From contig CADCXD010000002.1 of NCBI GenBank assembly GCA_902806575.1, positions 3,968,001 through 4,032,000 of the forward strand: a DNA stretch of 64,000 nucleotides, given 5' to 3'. The translations under genes and the position numbers were made by a program. Numbering within the stretch: the stretch's first letter is position 1; each line of letters opens with the position of its first letter. Origin of the DNA: Jackrogersella multiformis (lineage: Eukaryota > Ascomycota > Sordariomycetes > Xylariales > Hypoxylaceae). The notes beneath the pieces were generated by a model, which saw nothing but the letters and a program-made list of their open reading frames with translations, was not told the DNA's origin and did no database searches. Below, one piece after another: positions 21,674 through 32,382 of the stretch.

Positions 21674-24064
21674 ATGGATACTCCGGGAATCCCTTACCGT
21701 GAACAGGATCCCCAGGAGGTAGAAGACCTGATTGCTAGTCTATCAAATAAGTCTGGCAAAAGTATCAAGACCAAGAAGACTACCTTCAAGGTTAAGGGAT
21801 CTAAACAAATCACCGTCGACTCATGGCGTCTTCAAGATTGGGATTATAAGAAGCCAAATTTGCCTACCTATGCCCGAGGTCTTTTCACCACAAGTACCGG
21901 ACTAGGACAACATGAGATCGTAGTGAGAGGTTACGACAAGTTCTTCAATACTGGCGAGGTCCGACAAACGGAATGGAACAACATCATGAGCAAAACCCAG
22001 GGCCCATATGAGCTAACTTTGAAGGAGAACGGCTGTATAATATTCATCGGTGGCCTCGAGGACGGGACACTTCTTGTCTGCAGCAAACATTCAACGGGAG
22101 ACCGTAGCGACGTCGAGGTGAGCCACGCTAGTGCCGGTGAGAGATGGGTCGACAAACAGCTGGCCACCATCGGCAAAACCAGAGAAGAGTTTGCTCGGGA
22201 ACTACGGCGGAGAAACGCAACCGCTGTAGCTGAGCTTTGTGATGATTCGTTCGAGGAGCATATCTTAGCCTACGGCCCTGAGAAAGCGGGCCTTTATCTC
22301 CACGGTATCAACATCAACGTCCCCGAGTTCATGACCTACTCCAGCAATCTGGTCCAACAGTTTGCCGATGAATGGGGCTTCCGCAAGGTTGGGCTCCAGA
22401 TATTTAACGACGTCAATTCTGTCAAGTCCTTCTTGGAGGGGGTTGCCGAGTCGGGGGCCCATGAGGGCCGAGACGTCGAGGGGTTTGTCGTCCGCTGTAA
22501 AATGTCCGCCAACCCGGAACAAGTACCTTATACCGACTGGTTCTTTAAATACAAGTTCGAAGAGCCATACTTGTTATACCGACAATGGCGCGAGTCTACC
22601 AAAGCCTTAATCGCCGGCAAGCCTCCAAAATTCAAAAAGCATGTCAAGATCACAGAGGAGTATCTGTTGTACGCACGACAAAGACTTTCTGCGGATCCCA
22701 AATTGGTAAAGGCCTACAATCAGAACCACGGAATCATCTCCCTTCGTGATGATTTCTTAGCATACAAGAATATGAAGGGTTCGGATGCGGCTAATCTCGA
22801 GAACGAATTCGGAAATGACACTTCGGACTCTGTCTCTCAGGATGTCATTCTCGTTCCCATTGCCACCATTGGCTGCGGCAAGACCACGGTTGGCATTGCC
22901 CTGACGCATCTATTTGGTTGGGGCATAATCCAGAATGACAACATACAAGGCAAGCAACGGCCTGCCCAGATGGTCTCGGCTATCATGAAGCTTCTCCATG
23001 AGCACCCTGTTGTCATAGCAGATAGGAACAACTCGGAACGCCGAGAGCGTGAACAAATCATCACAGATGTTAAACTTCACCACCAAAAAGCGCGGCTAGT
23101 GGCTTTAAACTATGCCCATGGGGATATTGACCAGGTCCGGAGAGTCACCAGGGAACGTGTATTAAAACGAGGGGATAACCATCAGACCATCCAAGCCGCC
23201 TCGAACGAATCTAAAGTGATTGGGATCATGGATAATTTCATTCAAAGATTTCAGCCTTGCAACCCCGAGAGCAGTCCGGATGACGGCTTCGATTTGGTTA
23301 TTGACCTAGATCCTGCTCAAGAGAGCCGTGCCAACGTGGAGACGGTTGTTAGGGAATTACATCAGAAGTACCCGTCATTAATTACGAGCATCCCCAGAGA
23401 TGAAGACATTGACGAAGCCGTCAAAGCTGCAATCGAGAATTACAAGCCTGATCTGAGGCACACCATCCCTGACCGAGGTAAAGGGCGAGACAAGAAACAG
23501 AATCCACAATCCAAAACTCAAAACCCACAGCCCGCCAAGAAAAAGCCTCTGGAATACATGTCTGTCTCTGTCTCTGCTAAGGATATCAACGTGGCTCTTC
23601 AATTCGCTTTCAGGGATACGGACCCCCAGACCCAGCGACTCTACAAGCAACTACAGCAGACCCAACGTATTCAGTCGCTTTTCCACGTGACCCTCATGCA
23701 CCGTGTCTCGTCCAGCCAGCACCCAGAATTATGGAAACGATACGTAGCACTGGAAGCTGATGGCCAAGGTGAGAATGGCAAGCTGGGCGAGTGTACCGTC
23801 GAGCTCGAACGCGTCGTCTACGACGACCGTATCATGGCCATGGTCGTGCGACTTCACGACGAGGAGCAGAAGTGGACGTGTGTCAACAAGGTGCCTCACA
23901 TAACAATCGGCACGCGCGATGACGGCGTCAAACCCAAAGAGAGCAATGATCTACTCGCACGGTGGCTCAAGGTGGGCAGTGGTGGCGACACTGGCATCGG
24001 TGAGAGAATAATCGAGGGTAAGATCGCGCTAAATGGTAGCGTTCGCGCCGTGCTGTCAAGATAG
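21674..24064 (+). CDS. TRL1: tRNA ligase Trl1 (ligase-kinase-cyclic phosphodiesterase)
   Basis: Fungal three-domain RNA ligase that heals and seals tRNA exons and joins HAC1-type mRNA in the unfolded-protein response. Single exon, 796 aa from the first in-frame ATG. The N-terminal adenylyltransferase carries the nucleotidyl lysine K117 in motif KENGCIIF. The polynucleotide kinase P-loop is GCGKTT at 400-405 (K403). The C-terminal cyclic phosphodiesterase shows both H-x-T motifs, H671 (FHVTL) and H742 (PHITIG). All three catalytic sites are intact. The frame ends at TAG (24062-24064), but an Arg-Gly-rich frame continues in register after it. TRM11 and RPP40, also tRNA-processing genes, lie just to the left. 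Confidence 0.97.
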   Translation: MDTPGIPYREQDPQEVEDLIASLSNKSGKSIKTKKTTFKVKGSKQITVDSWRLQDWDYKKPNLPTYARGLFTTSTGLGQHEIVVRGYDKFFNTGEVRQTEWNNIMSKTQGPYELTLKENGCIIFIGGLEDGTLLVCSKHSTGDRSDVEVSHASAGERWVDKQLATIGKTREEFARELRRRNATAVAELCDDSFEEHILAYGPEKAGLYLHGININVPEFMTYSSNLVQQFADEWGFRKVGLQIFNDVNSVKSFLEGVAESGAHEGRDVEGFVVRCKMSANPEQVPYTDWFFKYKFEEPYLLYRQWRESTKALIAGKPPKFKKHVKITEEYLLYARQRLSADPKLVKAYNQNHGIISLRDDFLAYKNMKGSDAANLENEFGNDTSDSVSQDVILVPIATIGCGKTTVGIALTHLFGWGIIQNDNIQGKQRPAQMVSAIMKLLHEHPVVIADRNNSERREREQIITDVKLHHQKARLVALNYAHGDIDQVRRVTRERVLKRGDNHQTIQAASNESKVIGIMDNFIQRFQPCNPESSPDDGFDLVIDLDPAQESRANVETVVRELHQKYPSLITSIPRDEDIDEAVKAAIENYKPDLRHTIPDRGKGRDKKQNPQSKTQNPQPAKKKPLEYMSVSVSAKDINVALQFAFRDTDPQTQRLYKQLQQTQRIQSLFHVTLMHRVSSSQHPELWKRYVALEADGQGENGKLGECTVELERVVYDDRIMAMVVRLHDEEQKWTCVNKVPHITIGTRDDGVKPKESNDLLARWLKVGSGGDTGIGERIIEGKIALNGSVRAVLSR

Positions 24065-24415
24065 GACCCTGGACAGTCGGAGCCACCGCCACCGCCACCC
24101 GGAGGTCGAGGCGGTGCTGCTCAGGGAGATCGGGGTGGGAGAGAAGGTTTTCGCGGCGGAGGGAATACCGGAGGTGGCAGAGGCGGTGGACCGAGTAGAG
24201 GAGACAGCAGAGGTGGAAGGGGTAGGAGAGGATATCGGGGTAGAGGTAGGGGTAGGGGAGATGGAGGACTAGGTAGAGGAGATGATGAAGATGGCAGAGG
24301 TGGGGGTAGAGGTAACGGGAGAGGTCAGGGTAGGGGTAGAGGCGATCGAGGTCGAAGTGGACAACGGGGCCAAAGAGGACGAGGAAGAGGTATCGACATT
24401 AGAACTTCTGCATAA
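24065..24415 (+). other. in-frame RGG-rich extension after the TRL1 stop
   Basis: Directly after the TRL1 TAG, the same frame stays open for 116 codons to TAA at 24413-24415. It is a Pro run followed by about two dozen Arg-Gly dipeptides (RGG, GRGRG, DRGG) and little else, and has no ATG. Arg-Gly domains bind RNA, which would suit an RNA ligase. It could be translated by stop-codon read-through, be the intact tail in relatives with a nonsense mutation here, or be a GC-biased 3' UTR. The best local donor (GTAAGA at 24018) to the ATAG acceptor would remove 47 bases and shift out of this frame, so simple splicing does not explain it. Confidence 0.55.
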
Positions 24416-25203
24416 GTAAGGACGCGGAGGGAAAAGCATGATTTCGGGATTGAGAAACAGGGGATCACCATATCTGTATGCGGGTTATTTATATTATTGT
24501 CATTGCGAACCCTCTAACCCAGTGCTAGCTCAAGGCGTTTGACAATATGGATTTCTATTCAATTAAGGGGTAGTTAGGTAGTTGACAAAGACCTGCGTCA
24601 ATCGAGAGTCGCTCATGCATATTCAATGATCGCGAACTTGAAGTTTTGTGATAGAAGGTAGATCTCGTACGTGACCTCTCCTATAAAAAATTTAATAGCC
24701 GACGATGATGTCTACCTAGATAAAATAGCTAGGTGTGAGGAGCGCCTAGTCGACCAGGGTGATTAAGAGGTAGAATTACTTAAAAGCAAGGGGGTATTTA
24801 GGTGCGATAGGTAGACATAAAATTTAGGTCTGGCATATAAATAAAAGATCCCAAAATATCATTTCAACATGAAATAGCTTTTCCATGTGCTATCCTCCAT
24901 TTCCCTTCCTTAATAGCAGGCATTTCCTTACTTCCTTTCCTTCTAACCCTCCTTTTCCCATTTCCATTTTATATCGTCGAACCCACCCACAATCTTCACC
25001 AATCAGCCGTAGCACATGACAAAGTCTCGCTTTTTATTCCCCTGGAATCGTACCTCAACTCGGCTCAAGAAAGGGGCAATTAAAACCTCTAGCATATTTA
25101 TCCTAGATCATCCCACGTACCTACCCGTCGGTACGCACAGACAGCAAACGGCAGATAGCCAAGATCGATCGAACGAACGAACGAACGAAAGCACGCAAGC
25201 CGT
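24416..25203. other. convergent intergenic space, no gene seen
   Basis: About 790 bases between the TRL1 and TRP4 3' ends. A short GAAC repeat (CGAACGAACGAACG, about 25170-25185) lies near the TRP4 stop. Nothing else recognised. Confidence 0.6.
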
Positions 25204-26517
25204 CTAAGCAGGCAAGGCATTCGTAACCTCGGCAAAAGCGCTCCACTGCCTCCAAGCCTCGCCGCTCTCGACGGTCCAGCGCGCCCTCCTGACACCTTCC
25301 TTCCAACGGCCGCCGCCGGGCCCGCGCTCGCCGACGACGTTCCCGTCGTCACCGGGCCCCATGGCGCTGGAGTCGGCCTCGCACAGGCCGGCGGCGACCA
25401 GGAAGGCGGCGGTGTTGAGCAGCACGAACTCGAGAATGGGGTCGTCGGGGGGGAGCTCGTTGCGCAGGAGGCGGCGCAGGATTTCCGCATTCTCGCGCGG
25501 CTCGCGGCCGGGTGACACGGTGTTTAGCGCGTGCGCGCGCAGGCCGAAGTCCGCGGGCTCGAGGACGAAGTGCTCGATGTCGACGGCGCCGCCGGCGCGC
25601 TCGACGAGCTGCCAGCAGAGTGTGGGGCCGGCGCAGGACACCTCGTCGAGCTGCTCCTTGCCGCACACGACGAGGCCCTTCTTCGCGCCCGCTATCCGGA
25701 GTGCCTCGGCGAACACGGGACCCAGGTCGTCGCGGGCCACGCCTAGCATGCGGGCCTCAATGGCGTCGCCGAAGGGGTTGCTCAGGGGCCCGAGCAGGTT
25801 GAAGATGGTGCGCCAGCCGAGCTCCTTGCGCACGGAGGCGACGTGCTTCATGCCCGGGTGGAAGACGGGCGCGAAGAGGAAGGCGTAGTTGGTGGCGTCA
25901 TAGACGGCGGATATGGTGTGCGGCGTGATGCGACCCAGCTGCGCGGGCTGGGGCTGCATGCTCATGAGAAGGTCCGCGGAGCCGGATTTAGAGGTCGAGG
26001 CTCGGTTGCCGTGCTTAGCGAGGAGGAGTAGGGAGGAGGCGAGGATGGAGGAGGTCGTGGATATGTTGAAGGTGTTGTGGGAGTCGCCGCCGGTGCCGAC
26101 GATGTCGCACTAGAGCCGTTGTCTCTCGTTATCATCGCTGCCGTAGTCATAGATCTCATACTTAATCCTTGTCGACGTGAGATAGGGGAGGAGACTCACC
26201 AGTCCGCCATTATACTTGCCCTCGGGTCTTCGGCGCTTTGCGATGACGGTTTCTAAGGCGGCGGAGTCGATACTGGCAGCGTGGTGGCGCATAGCAGCGG
26301 AGGCCTCGGCGAGGACATCGGCGCGGCGGTCCCAGCCGGTGAAGTGCAGAGCTGTCAACAGTGACCCGGTCTGGACTGGGCTAATCTGGTTGGTGAAGAT
26401 GAGAGCGAGGGCATCGGCGATTTCTTTAGCCGTCACGTTCTCCTTCGCTGGGTCGGGCCACAGACGCTGTAGTAGTGGTCGGATATCCACGAAGGCTGCT
26501 TGTGTTTGATCTGCCAT
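25204..26517 (-). CDS. TRP4: anthranilate phosphoribosyltransferase
   Basis: Second step of tryptophan synthesis: joins anthranilate to PRPP. Two exons (26200-26517 and 25204-26109) with a GTGAGT/CTAG phase-0 intron give 407 aa. The PRPP-binding glycine loop GTGGD is at 111-115, at the very start of exon 2. Further family blocks follow: the NTFNIST-type phosphate loop, KHGNRASTSKSGSADLL, HPGMKHVASVRKELGWRTIFNLLGPLSNP, and DEVSCAGPT-like substrate residues. Exon 2 is conspicuously GC-rich, which produces long antisense shadow frames. The start at 26517 (MADQTQAAFVDIRPLL) is the first ATG. Confidence 0.96.
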
Positions 26518-27189
26518 GGTGTCTACCTGACGTATCAAGCTCCCTCTTCTAAAGCTTGGAGTACGATACTATGCTATTATGCTACAATGAGGTGAGCTAC
26601 TAGCAGGATAATTATTCGACAGATTGGCGCTCTGGTGTTTCAATTGAAGCACTTCCGACCTACAGCAGAAGAGAAAGCTGCAAGTATAAAAACGAGTGTC
26701 TCCTAGGTAGGATCACCAGTGTTATAGGCAGAATGACGCTCCCAGCGAACCAATGGAATGTTGATGTTTTAAGTAAAAGTCAATGGATCCATGGATCCAT
26801 GGATGACTTACACTACAGATGCCCCGCCATCCGATAGCGGGGCATGGTGGGGACCCCTGTCCCTTGCGACCCGGAACCTTGCATCATTTTAGAGCGGTGA
26901 CAAGCGGCAGTCATGGAGCAGTGGAGACCCGGCCGGGGCAGGAGACAAATATCTCCGTGCACTGTTTAATGTGGATCGTTTCCACTTTCATAGAGCACGG
27001 CCTCAGCGTTGTTGAAAATTAATTGGACGAATCAACTTTCGAAGCTCTCGTCAATCTTCAATTCGACAGAAGAAAATAAAAATAAAAGTTACCACGGCAC
27101 AAGATACCACACATATATCACTACAGCGAGCGATAACAAATAAGAGGAGGTATAAGAATATAGATGAGCTCATTGCTCTTTAATTAGGA
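26518..27189. other. divergent promoter region of TRP4 and uL10m
   Basis: About 670 bases between divergent genes. A tandem ATGGATCC repeat lies near 26785-26802. The plus-strand leader immediately before the uL10m start is purine/AT-rich. No gene seen. Confidence 0.6.
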
Positions 27190-28272
27190 ATGCCGCCACG
27201 AATCAATTGCTCGGCGCGGACTAGCGTTAGTCGAGCGCTTCAAAGAACGACAGGCTCCCAAAGACCTACAGCTACAGCTACGGCTCCAGCTACAGCCGTC
27301 CTATTCCAGGGCTCGAAGATCGCCTCGAGGCATTATGCGAGCGCTTCTTCGTCACCCTTACCGCTCGGGTCCCTAAAACTACCCGACGACTATATCCCAC
27401 CGACACAGCCGCCCAGCGCACGACGGCCCGACCAGCGGAAATCGCAGCTCCTCAGGTCCTACACGGCTCTGTTACGTTCGACGCCCCTCGTACTATTCTT
27501 CCAGCATAACAACCTCACCTTCGTAGAGTGGGCCGCGGTCCGCCGGGAGCTAAGTGCGGCCCTGGCTAAGGTGCCGGTGCCCGCAGTTGGGCCTAACGGC
27601 AAAGCGCCCGTAGACATCTCGGGTAGCATCGAGTTACAGGTGATCCGGACGCGCATCTTCGCCGTCGCCCTCAAAATTGTCGAATTCTTCGACCCGAAAG
27701 CTCACTCGGGCCCGTCTAACGCCTATACGCACGACTTATCTAGTATAGCATACGAGACTATCTCTAAAGCTGTGGTCCCCGAGACCTCGGTTTACGGCCA
27801 GATCAGCCCGCTGCTCGTGGGGCCCGTCGCCGCCGTCATCTTCCCCGTAGTGTCTCCGGCGCACCTAGCCGCGGTGCTCTCGATACTCGCGCCCTCGTCA
27901 CCCGCGTTCCCGGCGCCGTCGCGCAAGAAGAACCCGGGCTACCACGAGCCCACGGCGCAGAGCGGGCTGCACAAGCTCATCCTCGTGGGCGGCAGGATAG
28001 AAGGCAAGGTTTTCGACCACGAAGGAGTCAGATGGGTCGGCGGCATCGAGGGCGGCCTGGATGGCCTAAGGGCGCAGCTCGTTGCTATGCTGCAGAGCGC
28101 AGGCTTAGGTCTGACGACGGCGTTGGAGGGGCAAAGTAAGGGCTTGTGGCTTGCGCTGGAAAGCAGGAGAACGCAGCTTGAGGAAGAGGCAAACGGGGGG
28201 CCTAAGAAGGAGGGGGAAGGAGAGGGAGAGGGAGAGGAAAAGGGAGAAACCAAAGGGGAGACGAGCGCATAG
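27190..28272 (+). CDS. mitochondrial large-subunit ribosomal protein uL10m
   Basis: Intronless, 360 aa. The N terminus to about residue 55 is rich in Arg, Ser, Thr and Ala without acidic residues, as expected of a mitochondrial presequence. The L10 domain follows: RKSQLLRSYTALLRSTPLVLFFQHNNLTFVEWAAVRREL, then RTRIFAVALKIVEFF, a VYGQISPLLVGPVAAVIFP block and GGRIEGKVFDHEGVRWVGGIEGGLDGLRAQLVAML. This order is that of fungal mitochondrial L10 (yeast Mrpl11). The last about 25 residues are a Lys/Glu/Gly repeat. uL10m forms the base of the ribosomal stalk. Confidence 0.88.
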   Translation: MPPRINCSARTSVSRALQRTTGSQRPTATATAPATAVLFQGSKIASRHYASASSSPLPLGSLKLPDDYIPPTQPPSARRPDQRKSQLLRSYTALLRSTPLVLFFQHNNLTFVEWAAVRRELSAALAKVPVPAVGPNGKAPVDISGSIELQVIRTRIFAVALKIVEFFDPKAHSGPSNAYTHDLSSIAYETISKAVVPETSVYGQISPLLVGPVAAVIFPVVSPAHLAAVLSILAPSSPAFPAPSRKKNPGYHEPTAQSGLHKLILVGGRIEGKVFDHEGVRWVGGIEGGLDGLRAQLVAMLQSAGLGLTTALEGQSKGLWLALESRRTQLEEEANGGPKKEGEGEGEGEEKGETKGETSA

Positions 28273-28958
28273 ACTGTATGATGACACATGTCATATCTGT
28301 ATATCATGACCTCAAAAGTGTATGAAAGATATGAATCAGTGTGTACAAATGTTTGGCTGCTGTATACCTACCTAGGTACCCATGGTCGCCCATGAACTTG
28401 TTTCGTCTACCTATCTACCTGGGTACTTTTTTATTGTCTACCAAGGTTGGCTGGTGGTAGGTACCCTTAAAACGAGTAATGCTTCTACACCATGTTTTAC
28501 AAGTTACAAGTTACAAGTTATAAATTATGAGGACTAAGAAAATAAGTTAAGCTTGATAGTAGGAATGAACATGATTAAATACCTAGGTAAGTACATAATA
28601 CCTATATATGTATATACCTAACTACCTAGTTATGTATGCAGTTATACGTTTATACTAGATTTGATCAACGTTTAAACGAGACGCTAATGCTATATATATA
28701 GAGCTAGCTCGCGTGCCCCTGTTCCTTGCCATCTGGTACCTAGCTCAATAGCTGCATAGTGTACCTGGGTAGCTGCAAGTCGTAATCGCGTGCCAAAGTT
28801 TCGATACTTCGGTTTCTACTTCTTACATCCCGTTTCTTAATTCTAACATCTAAATATTAACATCTAAATATAACCGACACAACGTCATTTTCTCGCCCTT
28901 CTTCTTACCATATACCACATTTTAGGCGCGGCATACTTTCAGCAGAGTCCTTCTAAAG
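28273..28958. other. intergenic, promoter of the DUF4870-like gene
   Basis: About 690 bases. Contains a tandem ACAAGTT repeat (near 28499-28518), two palindromic ACCTACCTAGGT-type copies, and a pyrimidine-rich stretch just before the next start codon. No gene seen. Confidence 0.6.
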
Positions 28959-29790
28959 ATGGACTTCGCACCCTACCAGTCCTCCCCACCGGAGAACAGC
29001 CGGCCTTTCTCTCCTCCCCGATCCAACGTGGCCTCGCCGCGCGCCTCCTTCGATAACCGACGGCCCTACTCCCCTTCGAACCACCAGCAGCAGCCGCAAA
29101 GAGGCATTGCGTCTCCGCCGCCCCTCCAGCACCCTCAACCCCAACGCTCGTGGCAGCCCGCGATCCCAGGTGCTGCCGCCGCCGGTGGTTACGCCGCCGA
29201 GGGTGGAGCGTACGTGAGCGAGTTCGACACGAGCTTGGGAATACGGCTAGACTGGGAAGCTTGCTTGGCGTACTTAGCATTACCCCCGTTAGGCGCTATT
29301 ATATTGTTGATTCTGGAGCGGAAGAGTGACTTTGTCAGGTAGGTTTATTGACTGCGTCTTGGCCGGATTTGGCCGGCTGGAGAGGACGACACATGTGTTT
29401 CGAGACTGAATAGCAGAGTCTCAGCTAGGAATAGTTGTACTCTTCGTTACGGATTTACGATGGTCGTGGAGGAAGCCGCCAAATACTCATCAACAAGTGC
29501 TGACGTATTCTATGCAGATTCCATGCGTGGCAGTCAAGTCTCCTATTCACCATCATCTTCATCATACATCTGATCTTTTCGTGGTCGGCGTTCCTGAGCT
29601 GGGTCATCTTCCTGGTGGATCTGGGGTTGATGGGGTGGCTGGCTTTGCGCGCATACCGGGACGCAGATACGCTAGATAGGTATGGCGGTCGAATAACCCC
29701 TTTCCCTAGTTCAACCCCGTTCTCACAATAGACAGATTCGAAGTCCCTATTTTCGGCCAAATAGCAAGCCGGATACTGGACGACGAGTAG
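28959..29790 (+). CDS. small multi-pass membrane protein, DUF4870-like
   Basis: Three exons (28959-29338, 29518-29679 and 29736-29790) join in phase to 198 aa. Residues 1-85 are a Pro/Ser/Gln-rich cytosolic tail (Tyr- and Arg-containing, QQQPQRG). A compact bundle of hydrophobic helices follows: about 99-117 (ACLAYLALPPLGAIILLIL), 135-150 (LLFTIIFIIHLIFSW) and 152-170 (FLSWVIFLVDLGLMGWLAL). Between helices 1 and 2 is ERKSDFVRFHAWQS, the K-FVRFHA-Q signature of the DUF4870/UPF0132 family. The short C-terminal tail is FEVPIFGQIASRILDDE. Its function is unknown. Confidence 0.85.
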
Positions 29791-30666
29791 AGCATGCGTC
29801 ATTTGCCTCTCGTTTGATTCGAGCTGAGGCGCTGAAAACTAAAGTCGAACTGAGATTATATTTCGCTGTATCATATCGGCTACCGCTGTTGTTGCTGTTG
29901 TTGTTGCTATACATATACCCCAAGTGCCTACCTCGGGTTGGCCTCTGTTTTAATACTAACTAATATCCTCCGTTTTACCATTGACCTTATAGTGATTCTC
30001 GGCCTCTGTTAAATATACCTAACTATCCGTTATATTAGATCACCTACGGGTGTTGATCCGTACGTTCGTATGTACGCCTAACTATACATCTTATGGGAAG
30101 TACCCCTTTCTCCCAAGACTCTATCGGTGTAGGCCATATTATGCTCTGATTGATACGAGTATTCCTCATTCTGTGAAGTTTCGAGACGGGTGGATATAAA
30201 GAGCTGCTCGCTTCAGGGGGACCATTCCTATTTTATTACTGGGAAGTGCTGTTCGCCTACCTCTGAATTCCATGGAGTTTCTGATATTGATTCTCATTCA
30301 TACTGGCTACTTGATAAAATACCAGTCTCGGCTTTATTATGCTTTAAGCATAGATTTCGTAGTAATAGCGAGAGTCCTCCAATGAACTAGGTTAAGTGAT
30401 GCCCCCTTTCCTCTACATTAGACCTTAACCTACTTCCTCAAGCTAGACCTTTCCGAGTCGTTGTTGATGAGTAGTTTAGTGAATCCAGTGACTTAGATGA
30501 GGCATTGAAATCCGTTTATCTTGTTAAATAAACATGAATGCCGCCTCTGTAAGAGATCAGGCTTTGCTTCAGTCACCATATTACTGTGCCCTCCAGCTCC
30601 TTTCCCCTTGCTCCACCCTGTGTACCTAGGTACCTTTGGCTTCACCCTCTCCATAATACGCGCAGC
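29791..30666. other. intergenic, no gene seen
   Basis: About 880 bases, convergent with the next gene. A frame at 30190-30390 starts with ATG but has no recognisable content. A GTTGTTGCTGTT repeat lies near 29887-29906. Confidence 0.55.
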
Positions 30667-31234
30667 TCAGCGGTCCTCTTTTTTGGTTGACTTCGCCATT
30701 CTCTCCTTCCTCAAGTGGCGATCTAGTAAGCTCTCGATATACAGATCATCACAAGAAGGATCAACCTCGACCAACCATTTTAGGGGCAGATGAGTGCTCC
30801 CAGAGTCGAACAGACTAAGGCTACGCGGATAAGGAGCTCCGGGCAATAGGCCTCCAAATGGCATGGCTGCTAAAGGCGCAGTAGACGCTGGAGCATAACC
30901 GGTGTCAGTTGAGGAATGAACATGAAGTTGGTATTCCGATTCTTATCGACTCACCAGGTCGGACATATCGAGAGATACTTTTGAACTCGGATGCTAGGTA
31001 GCTCTTGGGCGGCATGCTTCGTTGGAAGACTGGATTGAACTGGTGGCTTCGGCTGTAGGTCAGCAAGCCACTGGTGCTTGAAAGCATATATAGTTAGCTT
31101 TGGATTATTCCTGGCCGGCATGGAAGTACCAACCGTGATCTTCGGTATGGCTCGATGCCAAGGAGTTTCATGGCACCTGGTCCCTCGAGCATCTTTCTGA
31201 GGCATGGAATCATGCGGAAGAAGGTTGTGGCCAT
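30667..31234 (-). CDS. hypothetical protein, three exons
   Basis: Not recognised. Exons 31134-31234, 30955-31076 and 30667-30887 join in phase to 147 aa. Intron 2 has GTGAGT and a CTGAC branch point 17 bases before CCAG; intron 1 has a weaker donor (GTTGGT) but a perfect GCTAAC branch point. The product starts MATTFFRMIPCLRKML (possible mitochondrial presequence, inference). A basic QFNPVFQRSMPPKSYLASEF block follows, then MPFGGLLPGAPYPRS, and a mixed-charge helical end with LLDRHLRKERMAKSTKKEDR. Size, basic nature and a presequence-like start would suit a small mitochondrial ribosome or respiratory-chain protein. No zinc, nucleotide or membrane motif seen. Intron 1 could use the acceptor six bases further on. 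Confidence 0.55.
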
Positions 31235-32382
31235 GGTGTCAAACTCAGTAAATAATGCTTCGGTATATCTATATTGGCTAAAGACGGTTATCAAGGAGAC
31301 TTTGAGCTATCTTCCAACACAGCTTTGGCAACTAGGGGTCGAAGGGTAACCTGTGTTGAGGAAAGGGTAAAATGGGCGAGATGGGTTAACAGAGATTGGT
31401 ATCCGACCAAGAAGTCTTAGGTACTTGGGGATTTACCTCTGAAAGTCACGATAATAAGACAGACATAATATTTTCTTTTTGGAAGTTACCTTGTTCTTGT
31501 CCTACCCATTGTGTGATATGTGTTAGGACAAGAGTAAGGAGCTGGGATGAATACAGGAAGGCTATCTCGATGAAAGGTACCTAAGTATCCAAGTAGGTAT
31601 CGGGAAGGTACACCTATATAATGTTCAGGTTTCTTTTTTATTATTTAGATCATGAGAAGCAATACGCTCGTGCTGTCAAAGCATATGTTGTCTCTAGGTT
31701 AGATGTAGTAGAAAGACATTAAAAGGAAATTGCTGTCGTCACAAGATGAACCTTCAATTCGTCCTAAGAATAATCATTAGAACACTAATAAACACATAAA
31801 ATCAATCTGGAACTAAAACCCTGATATACACTTATATCTCCCATAAACCTATGCCCCTGAGAACTAAGCCCCTGAGATGTAATGGGTTATACTTGAGAGA
31901 AACTTCTGATTACCTATGAAATTGTACTTGGATGATGTGCCTATATCCATTAGATTACCCCCCGAGCTCTAAGACAACGACAAAATCACGATACGTCTAA
32001 ATGTAAGCTGGCTGTTTAATGTTTAATATGGTGTCATTAATGGACCTTTAATGCATATTACAACCAGCGAGCATATTTCTGCTAAGTGACACGGCCAAAA
32101 CTTAAGGGCTTCGTTCTATATATATAGGTATGTATTCTACCCCTTAAGTAATGTCAAGTTGTTGTTATTTATACCTGTTCACCTACTAGGCTTGATCTTA
32201 TATTATTAGTTAACAAACACCGATCCCGCCTCCTATAAAGTCGCAAGGCAATCACATTAATATATTTTTATCGTTGTGACGCCATAGAACAGACGATATT
32301 CCCGTTTAGTCCAGCTTGGACTACTGCAGTCGCATATATATGTATATAACTAGGTACCTATGTATGTGATAATCCCATGAGA
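31235..32382. other. intergenic, no gene seen
   Basis: About 1.1 kb, AT-rich. Small open frames only; no splice-consistent chain, tRNA or repeat recognised. Confidence 0.55.

Noticed and set aside
24033..24272. 80-codon plus-strand frame overlapping the TRL1 3' end
   Set aside because: Glu/Val/Gly repeats are the same GC-rich tract read in another frame; the RGG frame is in register with TRL1 and carries the ordered composition.
25349..25802. Long Arg-rich and Ala-rich open frames on both strands within the TRP4 exon
   Set aside because: Shadows of a GC-rich coding exon; the TRP4 frame has conserved motifs and these have none.
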